From Myxococcus stipitatus (GTDB lineage: Bacteria > Myxococcota > Myxococcia > Myxococcales > Myxococcaceae): a stretch of 64,000 nt of DNA. The notes beneath the pieces were generated by a model. It did not search any database and was not told where the DNA came from. It was given only the letters and a program-made list of their open reading frames with translations. This document shows, one piece after another, positions 1-8,519 of the stretch. The stretch lies in assembly GCF_037414475.1 (NCBI RefSeq), contig NZ_CP147913.1, positions 310,001-374,000 of the forward strand, written 5' to 3'. The stretch's first letter is position 1; each line of letters starts with the position of its first letter. The position numbers and the translations under genes were made by a program.

Positions 1-1492
1 TCACCGGGCAGATATCCCGCCCCTTGTTCTCCAGCTTCACGCCCAGCACCGCGCCCCGGCCCGGGTGCACGGTGCCGAAGTCCACGACGGCCGGGGTGAT
101 GGCGAGCTCACAGGGCGCATGCGCCATCGCGTCGCCCTTGAAGGCAAGCTCCACCGTGCCCGTGGCATAGGCGTTGGTGTTCATCACCAGCACCCCCGAG
201 GCCCGCCCCGCGCGCGTGGGCTCGTAATAGACTTGGAGGTTGACCTCCTGCCCCGGCTGCAACGTGTACGGCGTGGCCAGGGGCGCGTGGTTGAACTGGA
301 GGGGCCCGGTCGGGTCCGTCCGCCACTCCAACGACTGGATGGTGAGGGTGCCCGCGTTGGTGGCGCCGCAGTTCTTCACGTTGACCATGACCCGCGACTT
401 GGAGCCCAGGGGCTGCAAGCCGAAGTCATGCGCCACGGGCGACACGCACAGCTCCGCCGCGCCACCGAAGCCCCGCAGCTTCACATCCGTGGTGGGGTGA
501 CGCCGGCTCTCCACGTGGTAGCGCGCCAGGTCCTCCGCCGGCCCCATGTGCCCCGGGCTGTAGCGAAGCTGCACGCCGCGCACCTCCCCCGGCTGAAGCA
601 CCAGGGGAAAGGTCCCGTTCGGAAGGCCCAATGAGAAGGAGGCATCCAGCCCATCCAGCGTCAGCGCCGTCACCGTCACCGGCTCCGTGCTCACGTTGCG
701 GATGCGCGACTCGCGAAAGTCCTCCCGGTCCACGGGCACCGCCGCGAAGTCCACCACGGGGGGCTCGGCCACCACCGCCTGCTCGAGCGACTCGGCCGTC
801 AGCTTCACGGACAGGTCCGCGCAGCCGCGGCACGGAGACACCGCCAGGGCCGCCTGCTTGCGCCCCACCCTCACCGGACGGAACGTCAGCGCCAGCTCCG
901 CGCGGCTCCGCGGCGCCACCGAGAGGGTCGACACCTCGAACTCGTCGCGGTCCGCGCCCACCACCCGAGGCGTCACCTCCACGGGGAGCTCCGTGGGATT
1001 GTCCAGCGTCACCGTGAGCGTCTTCGTCGAGTCCGCCTCGATGCGCCCGAAGTCCAGCGCCCCCGGCGACACCCGCGCCCACGCGGCCACGCCCTTCCCC
1101 GTCAAGGGAACCCGCACGAAGGGCTCGGTCTGCGCATCCGAACGAACCACCAGCACCGCGTCCTGGCCACCTTCATGGGTCGGCGTGTAGCGCACGCGCA
1201 ACGCGCGGGCACTGCCGGGCGCCAGACTGTGTGGTCCCTCGTCGACGAACGTCGCCAGGTAGGCCCCTTCCGGGCCCTCCACCCAGACTTCGCTCACGTT
1301 GATGCGCGCACGCCCCACGTTGCGAAGGGAAATCTCCGTCTCGCGTGCGTCGTGGAGGGCGACTTTCTGGAAGTCCATTCCCCCGGGAGTGGCTGTCAGC
1401 CGCCCATCCGCGAGCGACGAGCGCTCACGGTCCGCACAGCCGACGACCAGCCCCAACACCGCGAAGGCCCACAAGCCCCAGCGCCACGTCAT
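1..1492 (-). CDS. ASH/choice-of-anchor-D repeat lipoprotein, C-terminus off the window
   Basis: The frame runs from ATG at 1492 (GGAGG-type site directly upstream) to the window edge with no stop, so about 497 residues are visible. The N-terminus has a hydrophobic stretch ending in VVGC, a lipobox, so it is probably an outer-surface or periplasmic lipoprotein. The rest is a string of about 100-residue beta-rich repeats. Each has a 'xxDFGxV' start (MDFQKVAL, LDFGRIEA, VDFAAVPV, HDFGLQPL, VDFGTVHP) followed by 'xNxG/NPT', the pattern of ASH/MSP-like 'choice-of-anchor D' (DUF1573-like) Ig-fold domains. At least five repeats can be counted. Such proteins are structural or scaffolding in myxobacteria and no enzymatic motif is visible. 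The family call is from repeat pattern only; the exact role is unknown. Confidence 0.8.
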   Translation of the reverse strand, partial: MTWRWGLWAFAVLGLVVGCADRERSSLADGRLTATPGGMDFQKVALHDARETEISLRNVGRARINVSEVWVEGPEGAYLATFVDEGPHSLAPGSARALRVRYTPTHEGGQDAVLVVRSDAQTEPFVRVPLTGKGVAAWARVSPGALDFGRIEADSTKTLTVTLDNPTELPVEVTPRVVGADRDEFEVSTLSVAPRSRAELALTFRPVRVGRKQAALAVSPCRGCADLSVKLTAESLEQAVVAEPPVVDFAAVPVDREDFRESRIRNVSTEPVTVTALTLDGLDASFSLGLPNGTFPLVLQPGEVRGVQLRYSPGHMGPAEDLARYHVESRRHPTTDVKLRGFGGAAELCVSPVAHDFGLQPLGSKSRVMVNVKNCGATNAGTLTIQSLEWRTDPTGPLQFNHAPLATPYTLQPGQEVNLQVYYEPTRAGRASGVLVMNTNAYATGTVELAFKGDAMAHAPCELAITPAVVDFGTVHPGRGAVLGVKLENKGRDICPV

Positions 1493-1648
1493 GGCCTCCA
1501 CCCCTTCCCACCCATCGCCCTTTTCCCCTCCGTTGCCTCACATGAGGACCTGGAGCGGCTTGGGGAGTGAAACTAGGCACCCACTGCTGGGCCAGCAACC
1601 ACCCACGGGGACGAATCCCGGTGTCAGGGAACGGAGCGGATATCCCCT

Positions 1649-2293
1649 TCAAATCTTGGGGATGCGCAGCGTCTTGCTGATCATCGCGCTGCCGCTGGCC
1701 GCGTACAGCAGCACCAGCGGATGCAACACCAGCGGCCCCAGTTCCCAGGCCCCTCCCCACATCGACTCGCCGATGCGGCCCTTCCACGTGGCCACGGCCA
1801 ACACCAGCACCAGCCCCAGGCTGGTGGGAATGGGCGTGCCCTCGAAGTACTTCACCTTCCCCGACCCGTCCGACAGCTCCGCGGACGTGACGTTGAAGCG
1901 CGCCAGCCGGCTGATGCCACAAGCGACGAAGTACAACAGCACCATCACATCCAGCGCCCCGCGCATCCCCACCGCGAAGGCCAGCGCCGCGGGCGCCATG
2001 CCGAAGGAGATGACGTCCGCCAGTGAGTCCAGATCCGCCCCCAGGGGCGACTTCTTGAACCGCCAGCGCGCGATGCGCCCATCCAGGAAGTCCATCACCA
2101 GCGCCAGCGGCATCAGCGCGAAGGCCACCCACAGCCACGTCTGCTGCCCGGTGGCCAGGTACTGCATCGCGGAGAGGATGGCGCCCGTCCCCGCGAAGCC
2201 GTTGCCCAGCGTCACGAAGTCGGCGAGCACGAAGGTGCGAATCATCGAGAAGTGGCGGCGCGGGCGACGGGCACGCGGCTGCTCGGTCGTCAT
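1649..2293 (-). CDS. pssA: CDP-diacylglycerol--serine O-phosphatidyltransferase
   Basis: A 214-residue integral membrane enzyme that transfers phosphatidyl from CDP-diacylglycerol to serine, making phosphatidylserine for phosphatidylethanolamine synthesis. The CDP-alcohol phosphatidyltransferase signature D-G-x2-A-R-x8-G-x3-D-x3-D is complete (DGRIARW ... GADLDSLAD, roughly residues 70-93), so the active site is intact. Several hydrophobic segments follow, ending in VLHPLVLLYAASG. The substrate is inferred: the length and the sequence around the motif (VISFGMAPA) match PssA rather than PgsA. ATG at 2293 has AGGAG upstream at slightly long spacing. It is divergent from the acylase gene and downstream of the repeat lipoprotein on the same strand, with a gap of about 155 bases. 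Confidence 0.87.
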   Translation of the reverse strand: MTTEQPRARRPRRHFSMIRTFVLADFVTLGNGFAGTGAILSAMQYLATGQQTWLWVAFALMPLALVMDFLDGRIARWRFKKSPLGADLDSLADVISFGMAPAALAFAVGMRGALDVMVLLYFVACGISRLARFNVTSAELSDGSGKVKYFEGTPIPTSLGLVLVLAVATWKGRIGESMWGGAWELGPLVLHPLVLLYAASGSAMISKTLRIPKI

Positions 2294-2382
2294 ATCCGCG
2301 TTCTCCTAGCACAGTGCCCCCTCTCCGCCCGACCCCCACCCCACTGTTTCATGCCGCAGTGCGTCTGACTTTAGGCTCCCGG

Positions 2383-2409
2383 CAAAAGTCAATCTTCAGA
2401 AAACTTTTG
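2383..2409. promoter_or_regulatory. Inverted repeat in the pssA/acylase divergent gap
   Basis: CAAAAGT at 2383-2389 is repeated in inverted form (ACTTTTG) at 2403-2409 with a 13-base spacer, about one helical turn and a half between arm starts. It is in an unusually AT-rich pocket 38 bases before the acylase start. This is the arrangement of an operator for a dimeric regulator, but it could also be a chance hairpin. Only the repeat itself is seen. Confidence 0.35.
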
Positions 2410-2447
2410 ACGGGTGGATCAGCCCCTTCCTACGCTCCTGCGCTGCC

Positions 2448-4985
2448 ATGAAACCTTTCCGATCAGTGTCCTCCCCGCGCGGGGCGCCCTGGAAGTCTGG
2501 GCGTACTCGATGGCACCTCCCCCTTGTCGCCGGGCTGAGCCTGGCGTTCGCCACCGCGTGTGGTGAGGATGATGATGGCGGCACGACGCCGCCACCGGTG
2601 GAAGAGCCGGCCAAGTACGAGGCCACCATCCGCCGGACCGCCCATGGCATCCCGCACATCACCGCCAAGGACATGGGCAGCCTGTCCTACGGCCAGGGCT
2701 ATGCGTTCGCGAAGGACCATGTCTGCATCCTGTCGGATCAGATCATCAAGGTCCGCGGCGAGCGCGCGCGCTATCTGGGCCCGGGCCCCAGCAGCTTCTA
2801 TGCGGGCAGCGACTTCGGCTACAAGGTCCTGCAGCTCCACGAGAAGGCGGAGGCCGCCTTCCCCAAGCTCCCGGCCGACATCCAGGAGATGTTCAATGGC
2901 TACGTCGCGGGCTTCAACCGCTACGTGAAGGAGACGCCGCCCGAGAAGCTCCCGCGGCCCTGCACCAACGCGCCCTGGGTCAAGCCCATCAGCGCCGTGG
3001 ACCTGTTCGCCTACGACATCAGCGTGGGCCTCGCGGGCAGCAGCTACCAGCTCATCCTGGCCATCGCCGCGGCGGTGCCGCCCATCCCCGGCGCGGCCAG
3101 CGAAGGCCGCCCGCCGATGGACAGCTTCAAGGTGGAGCGCCCGGAGCATCACAGCGTTGGTAGCAACGGCTGGGCCATCGGCGGGGACCGCGCCGCCAAC
3201 GGCCGCGGCATGGTGGTGGCCAACCCGCACTTCCCCTGGGAGGGCGAGCTCAAGCTCTGGGAGAGCCACCTCACCGTTCCCGGCCAGCTCAACGTCTACG
3301 GCGTGGGCCTGCTGGGCGTGCCCGCGGTGCTCATCGGCTTCAACGACCACGTGGCCTGGACGCACACCTTCTCGTCCGGTCAGCGCATGACGCTCTACGG
3401 GCTGCAGCTCGTGCCCGGCAAGCCCACGCGCTACAAGTACGGGACCGAGGAGCGGGACATGGTCTCCCGCGACATCACCATCCTGGTGAAGCTGCCGGAA
3501 GGCTCGCTGACGAGCGTCACCCAGAAGTTCTACAGCAGCCACTACGGCCCCATCATCGCCATCCCCAACGTGGCGCCGTGGACCACGCAGACGGCGCTCA
3601 CCTACCGCGACGCCAACCTGGAGAACACGCAGCTGGTCTCCCAGTTCGTGGGGATGAACCGGGCCAAGAGCCTGGAGGAGTTCCAGAACGTGTTCGCCCA
3701 GGTCCAGGGCATCCCCTGGGTCAACACCATGGCCGCGGACCGCCAGGGCAACGTCTGGTACGCCGACGCCACCCCCACGCCCAACCTCAGCCAGACGGCC
3801 ATCGCCACGTGGCGCGCGGCCTCCAACATGCCGACCCAGCCGACGTACGCCATCTGGCGCGACATGGGCCTGGTGCTGCTCGACGGCAGCAACCCGGAGA
3901 ACGAGTGGCGTGAAGTGCCCAACGCGCGCAGCCCCGGCCTGGTGCCCTACAGCGGCATTCCCAAGCTGGGCCGCCGCGACTTCGTCTTCAACGCCAACGA
4001 CAGCTACTGGCTGGCCAACCCCGCGCAGCCGCTCACCGGCTTCTCGCCCATGCACGGTCTGGAGGGCGTGGGCCAGACGCCTCGTACGCGCATGAACGCC
4101 GTGCTGCTCACCGAGCGGGACGGCGCGTCCGGTCCGGACTACAAGTTCACCGTGGCGGAGCTGGAGAACGCCATCCTGGGCAACCGCGGCATGATGGCGG
4201 AGCTGCTGCGCAGCCAGGTCGTGGCGCGCTGCACGGGCGTGCCGACGGTGCAGGTGAACACCACCGTCATCGACATCAGCCAGGCCTGCGCGACGCTGGC
4301 CGCGTGGGACGGGCGCTACGACACGGGCAGCAAGGGCGCGGCCCTGTGGCGCGAGTTCAGCGGCGCGTTCTCCATGGGTGAGCTCTCCACGGGGGCCTCG
4401 GCCGCGGGTGTCGCCTCGCTGTACGCGGTGCCGTTCGACGCGACGAAGCCCATCGAGACGCCGAACACGCTGAAGGCCGCTCCGACCAACGGTGGCTCCG
4501 ACTCGGTGCTCGTCGCGCTGGCCAACGCCGTCTACCGGCTCAACCTCGCGCACATCCCGGTGGACGCGCCGCTGGGTCAGTCGCAGTACAGCACCCGCGT
4601 GGACGGCAAGCGCATCCCCATCCACGGCGGCGGCTCCTACGATGGCACGGCCAACGTCGTCTCCTGGGGCACGCTCAAGTCCACCACGCCCGACTCCGAC
4701 TTCAGCGCGGAGCGCGGCAGGGACATGATCAACAGCCGCACCAACCTGACCGACACGGGCTACGTCATCAACAATGGCAGCAGCTTCATCATGGCCATGG
4801 AGTTCACCGAGAACAGCGTCAACGGCCGCGCGGTGCTCACCTACAGCCAGTCCAGCGACAAGGCGTCGCCGTACTACGCGGACCAGACGGAGCTGTTCTC
4901 CAACAAGCAGTGGCGCCCCATCGTCTTCACCGAGGAGGCCATCGCCGCCTCCAAGGTCGACGAGGTGAAGATCTCCGGGAACTGA
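2448..4985 (+). CDS. Penicillin acylase family lipoprotein (aculeacin A / AHL acylase type)
   Basis: An 845-residue Ntn-hydrolase precursor that should hydrolyse amides linking an acyl chain to an amine (acyl-homoserine lactones, lipopeptides or beta-lactams; substrate not decidable from sequence). The N-terminus has a basic stretch, hydrophobic core and ATAC lipobox (Cys about 38), so the protein is exported and lipid-anchored. The self-cleavage site is visible: [12 protein letters not shown], with the predicted nucleophile Ser at about 239 just after Gly. This is followed by the NPHFPW motif typical of the beta chain, placing an alpha chain of about 200 residues before a beta chain of about 600. 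Length is normal for the family. The ATG has no strong ribosome-binding site. The gene stands alone and ends at a good intrinsic terminator. Confidence 0.88.
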   Translation: MKPFRSVSSPRGAPWKSGRTRWHLPLVAGLSLAFATACGEDDDGGTTPPPVEEPAKYEATIRRTAHGIPHITAKDMGSLSYGQGYAFAKDHVCILSDQIIKVRGERARYLGPGPSSFYAGSDFGYKVLQLHEKAEAAFPKLPADIQEMFNGYVAGFNRYVKETPPEKLPRPCTNAPWVKPISAVDLFAYDISVGLAGSSYQLILAIAAAVPPIPGAASEGRPPMDSFKVERPEHHSVGSNGWAIGGDRAANGRGMVVANPHFPWEGELKLWESHLTVPGQLNVYGVGLLGVPAVLIGFNDHVAWTHTFSSGQRMTLYGLQLVPGKPTRYKYGTEERDMVSRDITILVKLPEGSLTSVTQKFYSSHYGPIIAIPNVAPWTTQTALTYRDANLENTQLVSQFVGMNRAKSLEEFQNVFAQVQGIPWVNTMAADRQGNVWYADATPTPNLSQTAIATWRAASNMPTQPTYAIWRDMGLVLLDGSNPENEWREVPNARSPGLVPYSGIPKLGRRDFVFNANDSYWLANPAQPLTGFSPMHGLEGVGQTPRTRMNAVLLTERDGASGPDYKFTVAELENAILGNRGMMAELLRSQVVARCTGVPTVQVNTTVIDISQACATLAAWDGRYDTGSKGAALWREFSGAFSMGELSTGASAAGVASLYAVPFDATKPIETPNTLKAAPTNGGSDSVLVALANAVYRLNLAHIPVDAPLGQSQYSTRVDGKRIPIHGGGSYDGTANVVSWGTLKSTTPDSDFSAERGRDMINSRTNLTDTGYVINNGSSFIMAMEFTENSVNGRAVLTYSQSSDKASPYYADQTELFSNKQWRPIVFTEEAIAASKVDEVKISGN

Positions 4986-5030
4986 GGTCCTCGCGGCCCT
5001 TCCTCGCGAAGGGCCCCGCGTTGAAGTCCA

Positions 5031-5060
5031 GGCCCCCGCCCACCCGGCGGGGGCCTTTTT
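5031..5060 (+). terminator. Rho-independent terminator of the acylase gene
   Basis: A 9-base-pair GC stem (5031-5039 with 5047-5055), a 7-base loop and five T residues, 45 bases after the acylase stop codon. It is the clearest intrinsic terminator in the window. Confidence 0.88.
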
Positions 5061-5288
5061 GTCGCCGTCCACCACGCGACACCCGCACCCGCGAAAGCAA
5101 CCGCGCGCGGACACTCCGGGAGACGGCGAGGCGGCCCACTGTCCGCCTGAGGATGCCCGCCCCGGCAGGCTGCTTCCGCGACGACGAGATGAACCCAGGA
5201 TGGGCTGGCAGACCGCCCGGCATCGCAAGGTTGCACGCGGTGAAACGGCCCCGGGGGTAACGGTCCTGCGAAGGAGCGGCAGCTCGAC

Positions 5289-5735
5289 ATGGCGACAACC
5301 GTCTACAAGACAGCCCTCATCGACCGCGTCTTCTTCCTGCGTTGGGAGTCGCCTCCCAACCGGGAGGACATCCAAGCCGTCTTCGAGCAGATGCGGGAGA
5401 CCCACGAGCGGCTCAAACCTCCGCTGGTGCTGGTGGCGAGCCTGTCCTCGAGGTCCGCCGTCCCCAACACGGAGCAGCGCAACAACCTCTCCGCGTTCCA
5501 ATCCGATGCGCGGCCGCTCTTCACGGAGATCCACGCCATCGTCGAGGGCAACGACCTCCAGTACAACCTCCAGCGCGTCATCATCGCGGGCATCAACATC
5601 GTCACGCGCACCCATGACGAGACGCTCCAACGGGTCCACCAGCGCGCCGAGCAGGTGGCTCCGCTGCTCACCCACAGCCTGGGTGTGGATGGATTGAAGG
5701 TCATCGAGGAGGCGCGCAAGCGCGGCGTCATCTGA
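5289..5735 (+). CDS. Conserved-looking small cytosolic protein of unknown function
   Basis: A 148-residue protein with no signal peptide or membrane segment. ATG at 5289 follows AAGGAG-like bases about 12 positions upstream. The sequence alternates beta-like stretches (VFFLRWESPP, PLVLVASLSS, QRVIIAGINIVT) with charged helices, suggesting a small alpha/beta fold. It begins in a way reminiscent of the 'STAS/SpoIIAA-like' proteins common in myxobacteria, but no diagnostic motif can be named, so the function is left open. It stands alone, convergent with the ThiF-like gene 27 bases away. Confidence 0.7.
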   Translation: MATTVYKTALIDRVFFLRWESPPNREDIQAVFEQMRETHERLKPPLVLVASLSSRSAVPNTEQRNNLSAFQSDARPLFTEIHAIVEGNDLQYNLQRVIIAGINIVTRTHDETLQRVHQRAEQVAPLLTHSLGVDGLKVIEEARKRGVI

Positions 5736-5745
5736 CGACGGCGAG

Positions 5746-5781
5746 GGCGCGCCGGCCCGCTCTCACGCGGGCTGTCGCGCC
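5746..5781. terminator. Compound hairpin between convergent genes
   Basis: Outer arms 5746-5751 / 5776-5781 and inner arms 5755-5760 / 5767-5772 with a 6-base loop form a GC-rich nested hairpin over the end of the ThiF-like gene. There is no T-tract on either strand, so terminator function is a guess from its position between two converging genes. Confidence 0.35.
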
Positions 5782-6578
5782 GGCACCGGCGTCCGGCCCG
5801 CGGCGGCTCGCACATAGCGGTGGTCGAACAAGTCCACGTAGAGGTACTCCGGCCAGGACACCATGGCCCGAGCGCCCAGCATCACCCCACGCATCAGCTC
5901 GCTCACCATCATCCCGGCCGCGGTCGTTGCTCCCACGACACACGTGGGCGCATGCCCCCGCCCCGCGTAACACGACGCCATGACGTCCTGGAGCAGGTAG
6001 CTGCCCAGGTGCGGAATGATGGCGGGCAGGTCCACGCGGCCATCCGGGAGGATGTAGAGCTCTTCATACAGCGGGGCATCCGGTTGGAAGACATGCAACG
6101 CCGCGCCGAAACCCAGCATCAACCCCGTCATGGCGGGCACGCCGCGCGCACGGCAGGCGCGGTGGAGCGCCTGTTTCGCGCTGCCCCCCGCGATGTCGAT
6201 GACCTCCACCACGTAGTCCACCGGAGGAAGCCCCTCGCCACCGTCGAGCACCGCCTCCACGTTGGCGTCTGTGATTCCCTCCTGCACTCGGCGCAGGCGC
6301 AGCGACGGGTGGATGTCCAAACACATCCGTCCCACCACCTCCACCTTGGACTGGCCCAGCGTGCTCTCGAAGCAGCCCACCTGGCGGTTCATGTTGTGGC
6401 GCTCGTAGGTATCGAAGTCCGCCAGCGTCAGGCACCCCAATCCCAGCCGGACCAGATCCACCGCGCACTGTCCTCCGGCGCCCCCCACGCCAGCGATGAG
6501 CACATGCGTGCGGGCCAACTTGGACATCACCTCCGGGCTGATGACGCCCAGGTTGCGCTCGAAACGGGGCTCCACCAT
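5763..6578 (-). CDS. ThiF/E1-like adenylyltransferase (UBA_NAD fold)
   Basis: A 271-residue protein of the E1/ThiF/MoeB superfamily, which adenylates the C-terminus of a ubiquitin-like or small peptide substrate. The Rossmann nucleotide loop GVGGAGGQ and the following DFDTYERHNMNRQ (the D-x-x-x-x-N-x-x-R-Q signature) are clear in the first 80 residues. The two CxxC pairs that bind zinc in ThiF/MoeB are not apparent, and no ubiquitin-like or thiamine/molybdopterin gene is nearby, so it belongs to the group of 'orphan' ThiF-family proteins. I chose ATG at 6578 because GGAGG lies 4-9 bases upstream; the frame is open further up but that part looks non-coding. Substrate unknown. Confidence 0.8.
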   Translation of the reverse strand: MVEPRFERNLGVISPEVMSKLARTHVLIAGVGGAGGQCAVDLVRLGLGCLTLADFDTYERHNMNRQVGCFESTLGQSKVEVVGRMCLDIHPSLRLRRVQEGITDANVEAVLDGGEGLPPVDYVVEVIDIAGGSAKQALHRACRARGVPAMTGLMLGFGAALHVFQPDAPLYEELYILPDGRVDLPAIIPHLGSYLLQDVMASCYAGRGHAPTCVVGATTAAGMMVSELMRGVMLGARAMVSWPEYLYVDLFDHRYVRAAAGRTPVPARQPA

Positions 6579-7084
6579 GACGCCTCCACGTTCTCCCCGC
6601 GAAGCGCCAAGGCCCGCGTCGTCGCACGCGGTGCCTTCTGCCCTCCCAGGTCCCGTCGATGTGGGCTCGACAACCAAGACCCGGGAGGGGGTCACCCCCT
6701 CCGGATGTTCACCACTCCGCCTCTCCCCAGGAGGATGTCCACCCGATGGCGCTTGGAGCGTCTGCTTTCGAGAGGTCCGGGCCCGGGTGCTCGCAATCAC
6801 ATCCTCGTGTGTCTCCCCCGCATGCGCCCTTCGCGTGCACCACCCTGAGTCTCGCGGCCCCCGTGACACCACATCCGTGATGCGCCTGCTTCAGTCGTGA
6901 AGCGGGGTCCTCCGCACCACACCCGCCAGGGCATGTCAGACGGCTGTTTCAAAGTGGACTTCAGGCGTGGAGTCCGTGGATAGAAGCTCCTCCACGGGTT
7001 TCACGCGTTCAGCGTCTGGCTTGGATTCTGCTCAACGGGTGACACGGGCTTCACCGAACCCCTCTTCTTCGATTCGAGGTTCCT
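6579..7084. other. Non-coding gap with one hairpin
   Basis: About 500 bases between two divergent genes without a convincing gene. Short open frames on both strands lack ribosome sites and protein-like composition. It holds a stable hairpin at 6681-6704 (about ten base pairs, 3-base loop, one bulge, no T-tract). The last 100 bases before 7085 are less GC-rich and probably contain the hydrolase promoter, but no clear -35/-10 pair can be assigned. Confidence 0.55.
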
Positions 7085-8500
7085 ATGCGTACGTGGTTCC
7101 GCCTCATTGTCTGCCTGACATTTCTGTCGTTGGGTTGTGGAATTTCCGAGCCCCCTTCCACCGCGGAGGATTTACGCGAGAGCGCCGAATCGGCGCTGAC
7201 CCAGGATGACCCCGCCGCGGTGTTGAAAGCGGGCCCCCGTCCGGACCGGGCCCTGGCCTTGTGGGCCACGCGTGAGACGCTGTTTGGTGATGTCGCGCAC
7301 TACCGTTTCAAGCTCAAGGTGGGCCCGGGTCAACACGACACCGTCACCATCCACCGGGTCGTGAAGGAGAGCTCGGGTTGGTCCCCCACGAGGACCGGCC
7401 GCGCCGTCTTCATGGTGCATGGTGATGCGTGGGGCTTCGAGCAGGCCTTCCTCTCCAGCGCTGACTCCGAGCAGGTCCCCAAGCGCCAGTCCATCGCCGC
7501 GTACTTCGCGCAGGAAGGGCTGGATGTGTGGGGCATCGACTTGCGTTGGGTGGGTGTGCCCACGACGACGCAGGAGTTCTCGTTCATGTCGGAGTGGAAC
7601 CTGGGAACCCATGCCCAGGACGTCGGCACGGGCTTGCGGCTGGCGCGAGGGCTGCGCCTGGCGGGCGGCGGCTTCGGCAACATGAACCTGCTGGCGTGGA
7701 GCCGCGGCTCGCTGGTCGCGCACGCCTATCTCAATTCAGAGGCGCAGCTGCCTCGCGGCCGCCGCCAGGTGGATGGCTTCATCCCCATGGACATGCCCGT
7801 GCGTTTCGCGCCCGAGCACGCGCAGCAGCAGGCGTGGGCGTGCGCGCGCCATGAGGCGTTGAAGCTGCGCCGCGCGCTGTATGGCCCGGAGGGTGGGCTC
7901 CTGGGCGTCGCGCCGGGCGTCGGCTTGCAGGCCATTGGCAAGCTCGCGGCCACCGCGCCCAACGCGCCCTCCCCCATCATGCCGGATGACATCTTCGGCC
8001 CCGGCACGGGCCGCCCCACCAACCGGCGCGTCGCCATCGTCTCCGCGGCGGCCACCGGCGCCATCATGAAGCCGCTGGATCCGCTCGCTCCCGACTACCA
8101 CCTGCTGGCGGGTGTGCCCGACGCCACGGGACTGCCGGGCAGCCTGACCCATACCCTGGAGGGCTACCTCCTCGAGTACGCCCAGATGGCGTCGCCCTAC
8201 CAGAGCATCAACGAGGTGGTGGAGTCGGATGCGTGGCTGTGCGGCGAGGACGTGCCGTACGACGACCACCTGCGCGACGTGACGGTGCCGGTGTTCTACG
8301 TGGGCGCGGGCGGAGGCGTGGGCGAGTACGGCGTGTACTCCACCACGCTGCTGGGCAGCCGGGATGTCACCTCGCTCATCGTGAGGGACCTGCCCGCCGT
8401 GCCGCGCGCGCTCGACTTCGGGCACGCGGACCTCTTCCTCGCGGGCTCGGCGAAGCAGCGCGTGTGGAGCCCCATCCTCCAGTGGATTCGCGCGCACTGA
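7085..8500 (+). CDS. Alpha/beta-hydrolase-fold lipoprotein
   Basis: A 471-residue exported protein. The N-terminus MRTWFRLIVCLTFLSLGCG is a lipoprotein signal (lipobox SLGC). The mature part has alpha/beta-hydrolase features: an oxyanion-type VFMVHGDAWGFEQ strand-turn about 115 residues in and a nucleophile elbow A-W-S-R-G with Ser at about 206. Possible late acid and His residues are near the C-terminus (FGHADLF). The elbow has Ala in place of the first Gly of GxSxG, which is tolerated in the superfamily. No substrate can be named; it could act as an esterase, lipase or peptidase at the cell surface. ATG at 7085 has GAGG upstream. Convergent with the sigma-54 activator, 19 bases apart. Confidence 0.75.
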   Translation: MRTWFRLIVCLTFLSLGCGISEPPSTAEDLRESAESALTQDDPAAVLKAGPRPDRALALWATRETLFGDVAHYRFKLKVGPGQHDTVTIHRVVKESSGWSPTRTGRAVFMVHGDAWGFEQAFLSSADSEQVPKRQSIAAYFAQEGLDVWGIDLRWVGVPTTTQEFSFMSEWNLGTHAQDVGTGLRLARGLRLAGGGFGNMNLLAWSRGSLVAHAYLNSEAQLPRGRRQVDGFIPMDMPVRFAPEHAQQQAWACARHEALKLRRALYGPEGGLLGVAPGVGLQAIGKLAATAPNAPSPIMPDDIFGPGTGRPTNRRVAIVSAAATGAIMKPLDPLAPDYHLLAGVPDATGLPGSLTHTLEGYLLEYAQMASPYQSINEVVESDAWLCGEDVPYDDHLRDVTVPVFYVGAGGGVGEYGVYSTTLLGSRDVTSLIVRDLPAVPRALDFGHADLFLAGSAKQRVWSPILQWIRAH

Positions 8501-8519
8501 GCTGAACGCGGGCGAGCGC

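Noticed and set aside
2463..5675. Very long open frame on the minus strand across the acylase gene
   Set aside because: Arg/Val/Gly/His-rich translation without domain signals; it is the expected third-position-GC shadow of the acylase and following gene.
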